From the NCBI RefSeq assembly GCF_000935045.1, contig NZ_JYKS01000018.1, forward strand, positions 1-48,971: 48,971 nt of DNA, written 5' to 3'. This DNA is from Pseudomonas sp. 10-1B. GTDB taxonomy: Bacteria > Pseudomonadota > Gammaproteobacteria > Pseudomonadales > Pseudomonadaceae. Both the position numbers and the translations under genes were made by a program. Under the pieces are notes generated by a model. That model was not told the DNA's origin and ran no database searches. It saw only the letters and a program-made list of their open reading frames with translations. Below are positions 1 through 8,771 of this stretch, one piece after another; the first letter of the stretch is position 1; every line of letters begins with the position of its first letter.

Positions 1-1
1 C

Positions 2-841
2 CGGAGATGCCACGGTAAATCACAACCCCATCTGGCGGAAGGTGGGGTTCATGGATCGCACTCGATCTTCCAGCCGGCCGAGGAGGGCCAGGGTGGTGCC
101 GAGGCGATGCTGGCCGATGGTCTGCTGGAGCGCTTCCCCTGCGATGCGCTGTTCGGCATGCACAACATGCCGGGGCTGCCGGCCGGGCACCTGGGCTTTC
201 GTGAAGGGCCGATGATGGCCTCGCAGGACTTGCTCACGGTCACCCTCGATGGGGTAGGCGGGCATGGCTCGATGCCGCACCTGACCGTGGACCCGCTGGT
301 AGCGGCGGCCAGTGTGGTGATGGCGCTGCAAACCGTGGTAGCGCGCAATATCGATGCGCAGGAGGCGGCGGTGGTCACCGTCGGCGCCTTGCAAGCCGGC
401 GAAGCAGCCAACGTGATCCCGCAGCAGGCGCTGCTGCGCCTGAGCCTGCGTGCGCTGAATGCCGAGGTGCGGGCGCAGACCCTGGAGCGGGTGCGGGCGA
501 TCATCGTCAGCCAGGCGCAAAGCTTTGGCTGCCGTGCCACTATCGAACATCGCCCGGCCTACCCGGTGCTGGTCAACCATGCCGCGGAAAACGCCTTCGC
601 CACGCAGGTAGGGGTCGAGTTGCTCGGCGCCGATGCGGTAGACGGCAACACCCGCAAGCTGATGGGTAGCGAAGACTTCGCCTGGATGCTGCAACGCTGC
701 CCGGGTGCCTATCTGTTCATCGGCAATGGCGTATCGCGGCCGATGGTGCACAACCCGGCCTACGACTTCAACGACGACATCCTGCTGACCGGCGCCGCCT
801 ACTGGGGCGCGCTGGCAGAGCGCTGGCTCGCGCCCGCCTGA
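2..841 (+). CDS. M20-family amidohydrolase, C-terminal part (5' truncated)
   Basis: Probable metal-dependent amidohydrolase of the hippurate hydrolase/IAA-amino-acid hydrolase type (peptidase M20D), which splits N-acyl amino acids. The frame is open to the left edge. The family motif IFQPAEEGQGGAEAM begins at about base 62, and the dimerisation-domain motif GGHGSMPHLTVDP and the late motifs GSEDFAWML and PMVHNPAYDFNDD are all present. About 265 residues are visible against roughly 390 in the family, so the N-terminal metal-site half is missing. Upstream of base 60 the frame reads a compressed, poorly matching stretch (HLAEGGVHGSHS), so the edge may be an assembly edge or a real lesion. An amidase and a transporter follow, which suits use of an amide substrate. 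Confidence 0.8.
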   Translation, partial: RRCHGKSQPHLAEGGVHGSHSIFQPAEEGQGGAEAMLADGLLERFPCDALFGMHNMPGLPAGHLGFREGPMMASQDLLTVTLDGVGGHGSMPHLTVDPLVAAASVVMALQTVVARNIDAQEAAVVTVGALQAGEAANVIPQQALLRLSLRALNAEVRAQTLERVRAIIVSQAQSFGCRATIEHRPAYPVLVNHAAENAFATQVGVELLGADAVDGNTRKLMGSEDFAWMLQRCPGAYLFIGNGVSRPMVHNPAYDFNDDILLTGAAYWGALAERWLAPA

Positions 842-920
842 CCTCTTTTGACGACTGCCGCTGGAACCCGGGCGCGACCGCGCCTGGGCGATCACCCAAT
901 CATTGTGTGGAGTGTTCCCT

Positions 921-2231
921 ATGCAGACTTCGAGCACCGGCGTGTCGCGTACCCGGCAAGTGGTTGCTGCCGTCATCGGCAATGCCCTGGAGTGGTATGA
1001 CTTTATCGTGTATGGCTTCCTGGCCAGCATCATCGCCCGGCAGTTCTTCCCGTCCGACGACGAGTACGCCTCGCTGCTGATGGCCTTGGCCACCTTCGGC
1101 GTCGGCTTTTTCATGCGCCCGGTGGGCGGCGTGTTGCTGGGCATGTATTCCGACCGCAAGGGCCGCAAGGCGGCGATGCAGATGATCATCCGCCTGATGA
1201 CCGTGTCGATCGCCATGATCGCCTTTGCCCCCGACTACCTGGCCATCGGCATGGCCGCGCCGCTGCTGATCGTGGTGGCGCGCATGCTGCAGGGCTTTGC
1301 CACGGGCGGTGAGTACGCCAGTGCCACGGCCTTTCTGGTGGAAAGCGCGCCGGCCAATCGCAAGGGCCTGTATGGCTCCTGGCAATTAGTGGGGCAATGC
1401 CTGGCGGTGTTCTCCGGGGCGGCGATGGTGGCCCTGGTTACCCATTTGTGCTCGCCTGAAGCGCTGGACAGCTGGGGCTGGCGCATACCGTTCGTACTCG
1501 GCCTGCTGATCGGCCCGGTGGGGCTGTGGATCCGCAAGCACATGGAAGAGCCCGAGGAATTCGTCGAGGCCCGCCGCCAGGCCAAGGGCCAGTCGCCCAG
1601 CCTGTGGCAGGTGTTGCGTGAACACCGGCGCAGCCTGCTGGTGTCGATGGGCCTGGCCTGTGGCGCGACGGTGTCGTTCTACGTGGTGCTGGTGAACATG
1701 CCGACCTTCGCCCACAAGAACCTCGGCCTGCCGCTGGACCAGGTGCTGCTGGTGCAGATGCTGGCCGTGGGGTTGATGACCGTGGTGATTCCCCTGGCCG
1801 GGGCGTTGTCTGACCGGCTGGGGCGGCGCCCGGTGCTGATGGCCTTCACCCTGGCATTCTTCGTGATGGTCTACCCGCTGTATGTATGGGTGGCCGCCGC
1901 GCCGTCCCTGGAGCGCCTGCTGGTGATGCAACTGCTGCTGTGCACGGCCATTGGCGGCTTCTTCGGGCCGGCACCCACCGCATTGGCCGAGCAGTTCCCG
2001 GTCGAGGTGCGTTCCACCGGGGTGTCGGTGGCCTACAACGTGGCAGTGATGGTGTTCGGCGGCTTTGCCCCGTTGATCGTCACCTGGCTGAGCAAGGTGC
2101 TCGACACCCCGGTGGCGCCGTCGTTCTACGTGCTGTTCGCCTGCCTGCTGACGCTGCTGGGCACCTACTGCCTGAAAGAAGCCCCCCGGGCGGGCAAGCC
2201 AGCCGCCTTCAACCTTGGAGTAAAACCGTGA
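921..2231 (+). CDS. MFS transporter, metabolite:H+ symporter (MHS) type
   Basis: Twelve-helix inner-membrane proton symporter for an organic acid, 436 residues. The N-terminal stretch GNALEWYDFIVYGFLA is a hallmark of the MHS group (citrate, alpha-ketoglutarate, shikimate and proline/betaine permeases). The loop after helices 2-3 reads SDRKGRKAAM, the usual MFS motif A, and is repeated in the second half as SDRLGRRPVL. The ATG at 921 is preferred over the TTG at 903 because GGAG lies 8 bases before it (909-912). The stop shares one base with the start of the following amidase gene, so the two are translationally coupled. The substrate is probably the compound handled by the flanking amidohydrolase and amidase, which is an inference from position. 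Confidence 0.9.
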   Translation: MQTSSTGVSRTRQVVAAVIGNALEWYDFIVYGFLASIIARQFFPSDDEYASLLMALATFGVGFFMRPVGGVLLGMYSDRKGRKAAMQMIIRLMTVSIAMIAFAPDYLAIGMAAPLLIVVARMLQGFATGGEYASATAFLVESAPANRKGLYGSWQLVGQCLAVFSGAAMVALVTHLCSPEALDSWGWRIPFVLGLLIGPVGLWIRKHMEEPEEFVEARRQAKGQSPSLWQVLREHRRSLLVSMGLACGATVSFYVVLVNMPTFAHKNLGLPLDQVLLVQMLAVGLMTVVIPLAGALSDRLGRRPVLMAFTLAFFVMVYPLYVWVAAAPSLERLLVMQLLLCTAIGGFFGPAPTALAEQFPVEVRSTGVSVAYNVAVMVFGGFAPLIVTWLSKVLDTPVAPSFYVLFACLLTLLGTYCLKEAPRAGKPAAFNLGVKP

Positions 2232-3685
2232 TGCCACTAGCCATCGACCCCATCGTTGCCCTCGATGCCGAGGCATTGTCCCAGGCCATCCATGCCCGCC
2301 AGCTATCGTGCCGGGAGGTGATGCAGGCCTACCTGGCGCATATCGAACGGTTCAACCCGCAGGTCAATGCGCTGGTCTCGTTGCGCCCGGTTGAGGCCAT
2401 GCTGGCCGAAGCCGATGAGCGTGACCGCGAACTGGCCGGTGGCCATTCGCGTGGCTGGATGCATGGCATGCCGCAGGCGATAAAGGACCTGGCCGCCACT
2501 GCCGGGCTGCGCACCACCCTGGGCTCGCCACTGTTCGCCGAGCAGGTGCCCGAGCAGGATGCGATCAGCGTGGCGCGAGTGCGGGCGAGCGGGGCGCTGA
2601 TCATTGGCAAGAGCAATGTGCCGGAGTTCGGCCTTGGCTCGCAGACCTACAACACCCTGTTCGGCACCACCACCAATGCCTATGACCTGGGCCGGGTGGC
2701 CGGTGGCAGCAGTGGCGGTGCAGCAGCGGCACTGGCCATGCGCCTGCTGCCGGTGGCCGACGGCAGTGACATGATGGGGTCGCTGCGCAACCCGGCGGCG
2801 TTCAACAACGTGTTCGGCCTGCGCCCGTCGCAGGGCCGGGTGCCCCATGGGCCGGCGCCGGAACTGTTCGTGCAGCAGCTGGCCAGCGAGGGGCCGATGG
2901 GCCGCAGCGTCACCGACGTGGCGCGCTTGCTGTCGATTCAGGCCGGTGCCGATGCGCGTGTGCCATTGGCACTGAGCGATGGCCAGCGCGACTTTGCCGC
3001 CGGCTTGCAGCGCGATTTCCGTGGCGTGCGGGTTGGCTGGCTGGGCGACTACAACGGCTACCTGCCGATGGATGACGGGGTGATGAGCCTGTGCGAGTCG
3101 GCGCTGGCCGACTTCGCCGAACTGGGCTGCCGGGTCGAGGCCTGCCAGCCGGCATTCGACCTGGCGCGTTTGTGGCAGTGCTGGCTCACCCACCGCCACT
3201 TCCTGGTGCACGGCAACCTCGGCGCGGCCTATGCCGACCCAGGCAAGCGCGCATTGCTCAAGCCCGAAGCGCAGTGGGAAGTGGAGGGCGGACTACAGCT
3301 GAGTGCGGCGGCGTTGTACCAGGCCTCGCTGGACCGCAGCGATTGGTATCGCGCACTGGGCAAACTGTTCGAACGTTACGATTTCCTGCTGCTGCCATCG
3401 GCCCAGGTGTTCCCTTTCGATGCACGGCAGCCATGGCCGACGGTGGTCGGTGGGCGGGCGATGGACACCTACCACCGCTGGATGGAAGTGGTGATCGGGC
3501 CAACCCTGGCCGGCTTGCCGAGCATCAGCGTGCCGGTCGGTTTCAACGCCGCCGGTTTGCCCATGGGCCTGCAGATCATTGGCCCGGCCCAGGCCGACCA
3601 TGCCGTGTTGCAGCTGGCGTATGCCCATGAACAGCTCACCCGTTGGGTCGAGCGGCGCCCACCCCAGGGCCTGCAAGCGCCATGA
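2231..3685 (+). CDS. Amidase signature family enzyme
   Basis: Predicted cytoplasmic amide hydrolase, 484 residues, a usual length for the family. The Ser-cisSer-Lys triad can be placed: Lys85 in QAIKDLA, Ser160/161 in AGGSSGGAAAALA, and nucleophile Ser184 in GSDMMGSLRNPA. The segment before the nucleophile reads DMMGSLR where DTGGSIR is usual, a mild deviation. The start overlaps the stop of the transporter gene by one base (TGATG). The context of M20 hydrolase, transporter, amidase and IclR regulator points to uptake and hydrolysis of an amide or N-acyl compound. The exact substrate cannot be read from the sequence. Confidence 0.9.
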   Translation: MPLAIDPIVALDAEALSQAIHARQLSCREVMQAYLAHIERFNPQVNALVSLRPVEAMLAEADERDRELAGGHSRGWMHGMPQAIKDLAATAGLRTTLGSPLFAEQVPEQDAISVARVRASGALIIGKSNVPEFGLGSQTYNTLFGTTTNAYDLGRVAGGSSGGAAAALAMRLLPVADGSDMMGSLRNPAAFNNVFGLRPSQGRVPHGPAPELFVQQLASEGPMGRSVTDVARLLSIQAGADARVPLALSDGQRDFAAGLQRDFRGVRVGWLGDYNGYLPMDDGVMSLCESALADFAELGCRVEACQPAFDLARLWQCWLTHRHFLVHGNLGAAYADPGKRALLKPEAQWEVEGGLQLSAAALYQASLDRSDWYRALGKLFERYDFLLLPSAQVFPFDARQPWPTVVGGRAMDTYHRWMEVVIGPTLAGLPSISVPVGFNAAGLPMGLQIIGPAQADHAVLQLAYAHEQLTRWVERRPPQGLQAP

Positions 3686-3750
3686 AGTTGCTGGGCAGGC
3701 GCGGATATTGCTGGCTATCCTGAGCATCCAGCTACAGGGAGGTCATACAC

Positions 3751-4524
3751 ATGGGTATAACGGCGGACAGTGGCGGCGTGCGTTCGGTGGAGCGGGCGCT
3801 GGCCATCGTCGACCTGCTGGGCGAACACCAGGCACTGGGCCTGGAAGAACTGCATTACCTGACGTCCCTGCCCAAGGCCACGGTGTCGCGCATGCTCGCC
3901 ACCTTGCAGGAGCAGGGCTGGGTCTATCGTGGCCTGAGTGACCGGCGTTATCGGCTGTGCGCGCGGCGCCTGTTCGGTGATCGCCAGCAACGCTTCAAGC
4001 GGCGCCTGGTGGAAAGCGCCGCGCCCATGCTGCTGGAGCTGAGCGAGCGCACCGGGCTGGTGGCCGATTTGTCGTGTTTCGATGGTGAGCGGCTGGAGGT
4101 GATGGAAAGCGCCATCCCCCAGGTCTTGCGCAAGCGCTACCCGCACACCTGCCAGATCGTCGGGCACCATGCCAGCCTGTTCCACTCGGCGATGGGGCGG
4201 GCGTGCCTGGGTGAGCTGGCGGTCGATGAAGTGCAGCGCCTGGCGGCCCATGAACGGCTGCGCGACGACACGCTGCTGCGCAATATCGAGGAGGAGGCGC
4301 ACAAGGGCTTTGGCCAGCGTACCGAAGGGCATTGGGAGTATCCGGTGCGGTTGCCGTTCCTGATTCGCGCCATTGCCCTGCCGGTGCATGCCGAAGGGCG
4401 CCTGGCCGGAAGCATTGCCTTGCACTGGCCGCTGGACCAGGCACCGGTGGAGCGGGTGCTTAACCTGCACCTGAGCAGTTTGACAAGCACGGTGGGCGAG
4501 GTGCAGCGGGCCTTGGCTGTCTGA
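3751..4524 (+). CDS. IclR-family transcriptional regulator
   Basis: DNA-binding regulator of 257 residues. An N-terminal winged helix-turn-helix (about residues 9-70, with SVERALAIVDLLGEH and LPKATVSRMLATLQEQGWV) is followed by the IclR effector-binding domain (ELSERTGLVADLSCFDGERL; AMGRACLGEL). A strong ribosome-binding site, AGGGAGGT, ends 8 bases before the ATG. It lies 65 bases after the amidase gene on the same strand and probably controls the M20-MFS-amidase genes in response to their substrate or product. IclR members can activate or repress, and the sequence does not decide which. Confidence 0.9.
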   Translation: MGITADSGGVRSVERALAIVDLLGEHQALGLEELHYLTSLPKATVSRMLATLQEQGWVYRGLSDRRYRLCARRLFGDRQQRFKRRLVESAAPMLLELSERTGLVADLSCFDGERLEVMESAIPQVLRKRYPHTCQIVGHHASLFHSAMGRACLGELAVDEVQRLAAHERLRDDTLLRNIEEEAHKGFGQRTEGHWEYPVRLPFLIRAIALPVHAEGRLAGSIALHWPLDQAPVERVLNLHLSSLTSTVGEVQRALAV

Positions 4525-4533
4525 GTCATCCTG

Positions 4534-4640
4534 CACCGGCCTCTTCGCGGGTAAACCCGCTCCCACAGGGATTCCACAATGTTCAAGGCTGTGGTGAATC
4601 CTGTGGGAGCGGGCGTGCCCGCGAAGAGGCCGGCACAGGC
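4534..4640. repeat. Inverted REP pair, likely bidirectional terminator
   Basis: Two REP-type palindromes face each other between the convergent IclR (+) and AraC (-) genes. The left arm begins ggcctcttcgcgggtaaacc and the right arm ends gcgggcgtgcccgcgaagag. The arms are nearly complementary over about 40 bases, with the loop around 4575-4590. The position between two stop codons suits transcription termination from both sides. Confidence 0.75.
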
Positions 4641-4661
4641 CACGGCAAAAGCCTGCAGGTG

Positions 4662-5534
4662 TTACTGACCCTCGCGAAACCCGCTAGGGCTCACTCCCGC
4701 CTGCTTGCGAAAGAACCGGCTGAAATACCCCACATCGACAAACCCCAGCTCATGGGCGATCTCTTTAACGCTCAGGCTCGAATGCCCGAGCATGCGCTTG
4801 GCCTCCAGCACCAGCCGGGCATTGATCACGCTCATCGGCGTCATGCCCAGGTGCTCCTGGCACAGCCGCCCCAACGTGGCCAGGGTCATGCCCAGTTCTG
4901 CAGCGTATTCACCCAATGACCAGTGCGCGCGGTAGTGCATGTCCACCAGCTCCCGAAAACTGGTCAACTGCTGGCTGCGCCGGGACGTCGGGCGCTGCTC
5001 GCCCTCGGTCACTTGCGGTTCATGGCGCAGCACCTGGATCAACAGCGTCAACAACAGCGCCATGCTGCTGGCTACATGCTCGCGGGCGCGGTTGTGGTAT
5101 TCCTCGCGCAAGGCACGGCACAGTGGCAGCAACGGGTCTTCGTCAGCCGCCCACCGCGGCAGGGCGATCACCTGGGGTTTGCGCACCTGCGCCAGCAGTT
5201 TGGGTGCCAGCACCTGGGTGATGCTTTCCAATGGATGCTGGGCGGCAGTGATCACCTGGCCCTCGACCTGGCCGGCCCAATGAAAGCCATGCACCACTTG
5301 CGCCGGCACATACACCACGCATGGCGCCCGGGCTTGCAGCCGGTCGCTGTCGAACAGCACTTCACCACCACCGCTTTGCAGGTACAGCAGCTGCAGCAAG
5401 CCTTCGTGACGGTGGGCGGCAATCTCCCAGTTGTACGCGCCGGAGCGCTTGGAGATCTGCTCCACATGCAGGGCTTCGTGCCACACCGGCTGCGCGGTTT
5501 CACCGTACAGGGCGTAGTTGGGGATCTTGTTCAT
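4662..5534 (-). CDS. AraC-family regulator (PobR-like architecture)
   Basis: Regulator of 290 residues with an N-terminal cupin-like sensing domain (EIAAHRHEGLLQLLYLQSGG) and a C-terminal pair of helix-turn-helices. The signature is readable: WSLGEYAAELGMTLATLGRL, then SVKEIAHELGFVDVGYFSRF and FRKQAGVSPSGFR. The architecture resembles PobR-type activators of aromatic-acid catabolism, though the ligand is unknown. It is divergent from the SDR-flavoprotein-NIPSNAP-transporter operon across 177 bases and is the obvious candidate regulator of it. No clear Shine-Dalgarno sequence precedes the ATG. Confidence 0.9.
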   Translation of the reverse strand: MNKIPNYALYGETAQPVWHEALHVEQISKRSGAYNWEIAAHRHEGLLQLLYLQSGGGEVLFDSDRLQARAPCVVYVPAQVVHGFHWAGQVEGQVITAAQHPLESITQVLAPKLLAQVRKPQVIALPRWAADEDPLLPLCRALREEYHNRAREHVASSMALLLTLLIQVLRHEPQVTEGEQRPTSRRSQQLTSFRELVDMHYRAHWSLGEYAAELGMTLATLGRLCQEHLGMTPMSVINARLVLEAKRMLGHSSLSVKEIAHELGFVDVGYFSRFFRKQAGVSPSGFREGQ

Positions 5535-5711
5535 GTTGTTGTAGTTGTTCTGTTCGGTACCTGGCTACTGTGCCACAGCTGCACGCAGGCTTCAGGGTGC
5601 AAGGGGAAAATTGACGGAAATGTGGGGCTGGTTGCAGGTTTTGTCCATTCTGCCGGTGCGCCTGCCGGCCCTAGGCTGTGGCCCAGATCAAGCGACACTC
5701 TGGAGAGCAGC
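5535..5711. promoter_or_regulatory. Divergent control region, AraC gene / SDR operon
   Basis: This 177-base gap separates the two outward-facing starts and must hold both promoters and any AraC operator. A TTGACG hexamer stands at 5611-5616, but no convincing -10 box lies 16-18 bases from it. I could not define an operator by eye. The boundary is set by gene position only. Confidence 0.45.
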
Positions 5712-6539
5712 ATGCACAACAACAAGATCCCCTCTCAGTGGCTGGGCCTGGATTCGGCCGTTTGCGTGATCACCGGCGCTGCCGGTGGCATTGGCGCCGC
5801 GCTGGCCGCCGCGCTGGTCGGGCAGCAGGCCCATGTGGTCCTGCTGGACCGCGACTTGGACAAATGCCGCGAGCTGGCTGCCACCCTGGCTGAGCATAGC
5901 CTCGGTGAGGTCAGCGCCCTGGCTTGCGACATCGCCGACCCGGCTAGCGTGGAGCAGGCCGCCACCCAGGTACAGGCGCTGCATGGTCGCTGCGATGTAC
6001 TGGTCAACAACGCCAGCGTGCTACGCCCCGGCGCGCTGGACACGCTAGGCCTGGAGCAATGGAACCAGGTGCTGGCGGTCAACCTCAGCGGCTATTTGCT
6101 ATGTGCCCAGGCCTTCGGCCGTTCGATGCTGGCCCGCGGCCAGGGCCGCATCGTGCATGTGGCCTCCATTGCCGCCCATTACCCACAACCCAACAGCGGT
6201 GCCTACAGTGCGGCCAAGGCCGGGGTCAGCATGCTGTCGCGGCAGATTGCCGTGGAGTGGGGACCACGCGGTGTGCGCAGCAACGCGGTATGCCCTGGGT
6301 TGATCCGCACGCCATTGTCGGCGGCGTTCTATGCCGACCCGCAGGTCGAGCGCCAACGCAGTGCCATGACCGCCAACCGGCGTATCGGTGAGCCGCAAGA
6401 CATCGCCGAGGCCGTGCTGTTCCTGGCCAGCCCGCGCGCCGACTACATCAACGGTGCCGAACTGACCGTGGATGGCGGCCTGGAGAGCATGCCCATGGCC
6501 CTGATCCCGCGCCCGGGCTTCGAGGGGGCAGGCCAATGA
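5712..6539 (+). CDS. Short-chain dehydrogenase/reductase (SDR)
   Basis: NAD(P)-dependent oxidoreductase of 275 residues. The cofactor motif TGAAGGIG is at residues 21-28, the NNAS motif at 99-102, and the catalytic Ser152, Tyr165 and Lys169 in SGAYSAAKAG. The C-terminal INGAELTVDGG is typical of classical SDRs. A charged residue after beta-strand 2 (LLDRDLD) favours NAD, which is an inference. The ATG at 5712 follows GGAGAG. It overlaps the flavoprotein gene by ATGA, so it probably oxidises or reduces a hydroxyl/keto group in the same pathway. Confidence 0.9.
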   Translation: MHNNKIPSQWLGLDSAVCVITGAAGGIGAALAAALVGQQAHVVLLDRDLDKCRELAATLAEHSLGEVSALACDIADPASVEQAATQVQALHGRCDVLVNNASVLRPGALDTLGLEQWNQVLAVNLSGYLLCAQAFGRSMLARGQGRIVHVASIAAHYPQPNSGAYSAAKAGVSMLSRQIAVEWGPRGVRSNAVCPGLIRTPLSAAFYADPQVERQRSAMTANRRIGEPQDIAEAVLFLASPRADYINGAELTVDGGLESMPMALIPRPGFEGAGQ

Positions 6540-8254
6540 ACACACGCAGCTGCGATGTACTGGTGATCGGTGCGGGGGCTGGCGGCCTGGCCACGGCGAT
6601 CACGGCGAAAAAGCTTGGCCTGGAGGTCATCGTCATCGAAAAGGACGACTGCTTTGGCGGCACCACAGCGTTTTCTGGTGGGGTGTTGTGGGTGCCAGGC
6701 AACAAACACGACGCCAACGACAGCCACGCGGCGGCCATGACCTACCTGCGCAACGAAACCGGCGCCTGCTTCGACGCGGAGGCGGTCGAGGCATTCCTGC
6801 GCCATGCGCCGCAGATGGTGGATTTTTTCGAGCGCGAGACGGCGGTGAAGTTCGTGCCCACGCTGTACCCCGATTATCATCCGCAGGTCGAGGGCGGTGT
6901 CGACGTTGGCCGTTCGATACTGGCCGCGCCTTACGACATCCGCGGCCTGGGGCCAGACATGGCGCGCCTGCGCCCGCCGCTGAAAACCATCACCTTCATC
7001 GGCATGATGTTCAATTCGTCGAATGCCGACCTCAAGCACTTCTTCAATGTGACTCGTTCGCTGACTTCCTTCGTGTATGTGGCCAGGCGCCTGCTGACCC
7101 ACCTGAAGGAGCTGGCCCTGTATCGCCGCGGCACTCAGGTCACCAGTGGCAATGCCTTGGCGGCGCGGCTGGTGCGCTCGGCACTGGACCTGGGCATTCC
7201 GATCCTCACCAGCACCCCGGCGCGGCAGTTGTTGCGCGAAGGCGGGCGAGTGGTGGGGGCACTGGCCGGGCAAGCCGACGGCGAGCTGCGCATCCAGGCC
7301 CGGCGCGGAGTGGTGCTGGCCTGTGGCGGGTTCTCCCATGACCTGCAACGGCTGCGCCAGGCCTACCCGCATGTGCGTCGCGGTGGCGAGCACTTTTCAC
7401 CGGTACCGGCGGGTAACACTGGCGATGGTGCACGCATGGCCGAGGCGCTGGGGGCCAAGGTCGATATCCGCCTGCAGGCGCCAGCAGCCTGGATGCCGGT
7501 GTCGAAGGTGCCAGTGGGTGGCGGCCGGCATATCGCCTTTCCGCATTTGCTCGACCGCTACAAGCCGGGTGTGATCGGGGTGTTGCGCTCGGGGCGGCGT
7601 TTCACCAACGAGTCCAACTCCTACCATGACGTAGGCGCGGCGTTGATCGACGCCTGTGCCGACCAGGCGGAAACCGCCATGTGGCTGGTGTGCGACCGTC
7701 GCACCCTGGCCAAGTACGGCCTGGGGTTCGCCAAGCCTGCGCCGATGCCGTTGGCGCCATTGCTGCGCAACGGCTACCTGTTGACGGGCAAGACCCTGGC
7801 CGAGCTGGCAGGCAAGGCCGGTATCGACGCGCAAGGGCTGGAGCGGACCGTGCGCGAGTACAACCTTGGCGCGGTACAGGGCGAGGACCGCCAGTTCGGC
7901 CGCGGCAGCACCAGCTTCAACCGCTACCTGGCCGACCCGCAGCAGCGGCCCAACCCGTGTGTGGCTGCGGTAGGCGAGGGGCCGTACTTTGCCGTGAAGG
8001 TGATCATGGGCGACCTGGGCACCTTCGACGGGCTGCGCACCAGTGTTGTCGGCGAGGTGCTGGCAGTCGACGGCCAAGCCATCGACGGCCTGTATGCGGT
8101 AGGCAACGACCGCGCCAGCATCATGGGCGGCAATTATCCCGGTGCGGGCATCACCCTGGGGCCGATCATGACGTTCGGCTACATCACTGGGCGTCATCTG
8201 GCAGGTGTCGAGCAGGGGCTGGCGGCGGTGGGCAATGCGCGGGAGGTGGCGTGA
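6536..8254 (+). CDS. FAD-dependent dehydrogenase, 3-ketosteroid-1-dehydrogenase-like
   Basis: Flavoprotein of 572 residues in the fumarate reductase/KstD superfamily. The N-terminal FAD motif VIGAGAGGLATAITAKKLGL is followed by IEKDDCFGGTTAFSGGVLW, and the C-terminal NYPGAGITLGPIMTFGYI is very typical of the KstD branch. These enzymes dehydrogenate or reduce C-C bonds next to a carbonyl in ring ketones. No signal peptide is seen, so it should act in the cytoplasm. It is coupled to the SDR gene upstream (ATGA) and to the NIPSNAP gene downstream (TGATG), so the three make one enzymatic unit. A steroid substrate should not be assumed, since no other steroid genes are present. Confidence 0.88.
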   Translation: MNTRSCDVLVIGAGAGGLATAITAKKLGLEVIVIEKDDCFGGTTAFSGGVLWVPGNKHDANDSHAAAMTYLRNETGACFDAEAVEAFLRHAPQMVDFFERETAVKFVPTLYPDYHPQVEGGVDVGRSILAAPYDIRGLGPDMARLRPPLKTITFIGMMFNSSNADLKHFFNVTRSLTSFVYVARRLLTHLKELALYRRGTQVTSGNALAARLVRSALDLGIPILTSTPARQLLREGGRVVGALAGQADGELRIQARRGVVLACGGFSHDLQRLRQAYPHVRRGGEHFSPVPAGNTGDGARMAEALGAKVDIRLQAPAAWMPVSKVPVGGGRHIAFPHLLDRYKPGVIGVLRSGRRFTNESNSYHDVGAALIDACADQAETAMWLVCDRRTLAKYGLGFAKPAPMPLAPLLRNGYLLTGKTLAELAGKAGIDAQGLERTVREYNLGAVQGEDRQFGRGSTSFNRYLADPQQRPNPCVAAVGEGPYFAVKVIMGDLGTFDGLRTSVVGEVLAVDGQAIDGLYAVGNDRASIMGGNYPGAGITLGPIMTFGYITGRHLAGVEQGLAAVGNAREVA

Positions 8255-8583
8255 TGGCCCCGGCAGTTGTCGATCACCGCATCTACACCATCCGCCCGCG
8301 CTGCATGGCGGCCTTTCTCGAAGCCTTCGACCAGTTGGCGATGCCGATACTGCTGCGTCACCTCGGCGCACCGTTGGCGTTCTACACCAGCAGTATCGGG
8401 CCGCTGAACCAGGTAGTGCACTTGTGGGGCTATGCCAGCCTCGATGATTTTGAAAAACGCAGCGCAGCACGGGATGCCGACCCGGACTTTGCCGCGTATC
8501 TGCACGCCACCCGTGACCTGGTGGTGGCGCAGGAGACACGCATCATAAGGCCTGTGCACTTACCCAGCCTCGTACTCGGATGA
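8254..8583 (+). CDS. NIPSNAP-family small protein
   Basis: Protein of 109 residues with the NIPSNAP ferredoxin-like alpha/beta fold signature: VDHRIYTIRPRCMAAFLEAF near the start and LNQVVHLWGYASLDDFEKR in the second half. Bacterial members often lie in catabolic operons, some acting as small dimeric enzymes or binding proteins, but their biochemistry is poorly known. The start overlaps the flavoprotein stop by one base, so it belongs to the same pathway. A REP element follows directly after the stop. Confidence 0.85.
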   Translation: MAPAVVDHRIYTIRPRCMAAFLEAFDQLAMPILLRHLGAPLAFYTSSIGPLNQVVHLWGYASLDDFEKRSAARDADPDFAAYLHATRDLVVAQETRIIRPVHLPSLVLG

Positions 8584-8593
8584 CAGCGCACTT

Positions 8594-8700
8594 GTGGGAG
8601 CGGCCGCATAGGCCTCAGGCCCTGTGCAGTACCTGTGGGAGCTGGCTTGCCGGCGATGAGGCCGGTCCAGGCAATACAAGACAGTTGCTTCCACAGGGAC
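8594..8700. repeat. REP cluster between NIPSNAP and AAHS transporter genes
   Basis: Contains the REP core gtgggagctggcttgccggc and the recurrent accessory sequence gcaatacaagacagttgct (about 8671-8689), which also occurs with REPs elsewhere in this window. It lies inside the presumed operon and may reduce or stabilise transcription into the downstream transporter gene. Confidence 0.75.
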
Positions 8701-8771
8701 CGCGCAAGTTGTCATTTCTTGAGCACGACTCCCGATACACCGTCATAAAAACAACAACAGGTGATACCCCT

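Noticed and set aside
20..1216. 398-residue minus-strand ORF opposite the M20 and MFS genes
   Set aside because: Low-complexity, His/Arg/Gln-rich translation without motifs, antisense to clearly homologous genes. It is a GC-rich codon shadow.
4923..5711. N-terminal extension of the SDR frame upstream of 5712
   Set aside because: It would run antisense through the AraC gene. The SDR family starts at the ATG at 5712, which has a ribosome-binding site.
6536..8254. Flavoprotein gene taken as evidence for a steroid-degradation cluster
   Set aside because: Only the superfamily motif supports it. No other steroid-catabolism genes (hydroxylases, ring-cleavage enzymes, thiolases) lie nearby.
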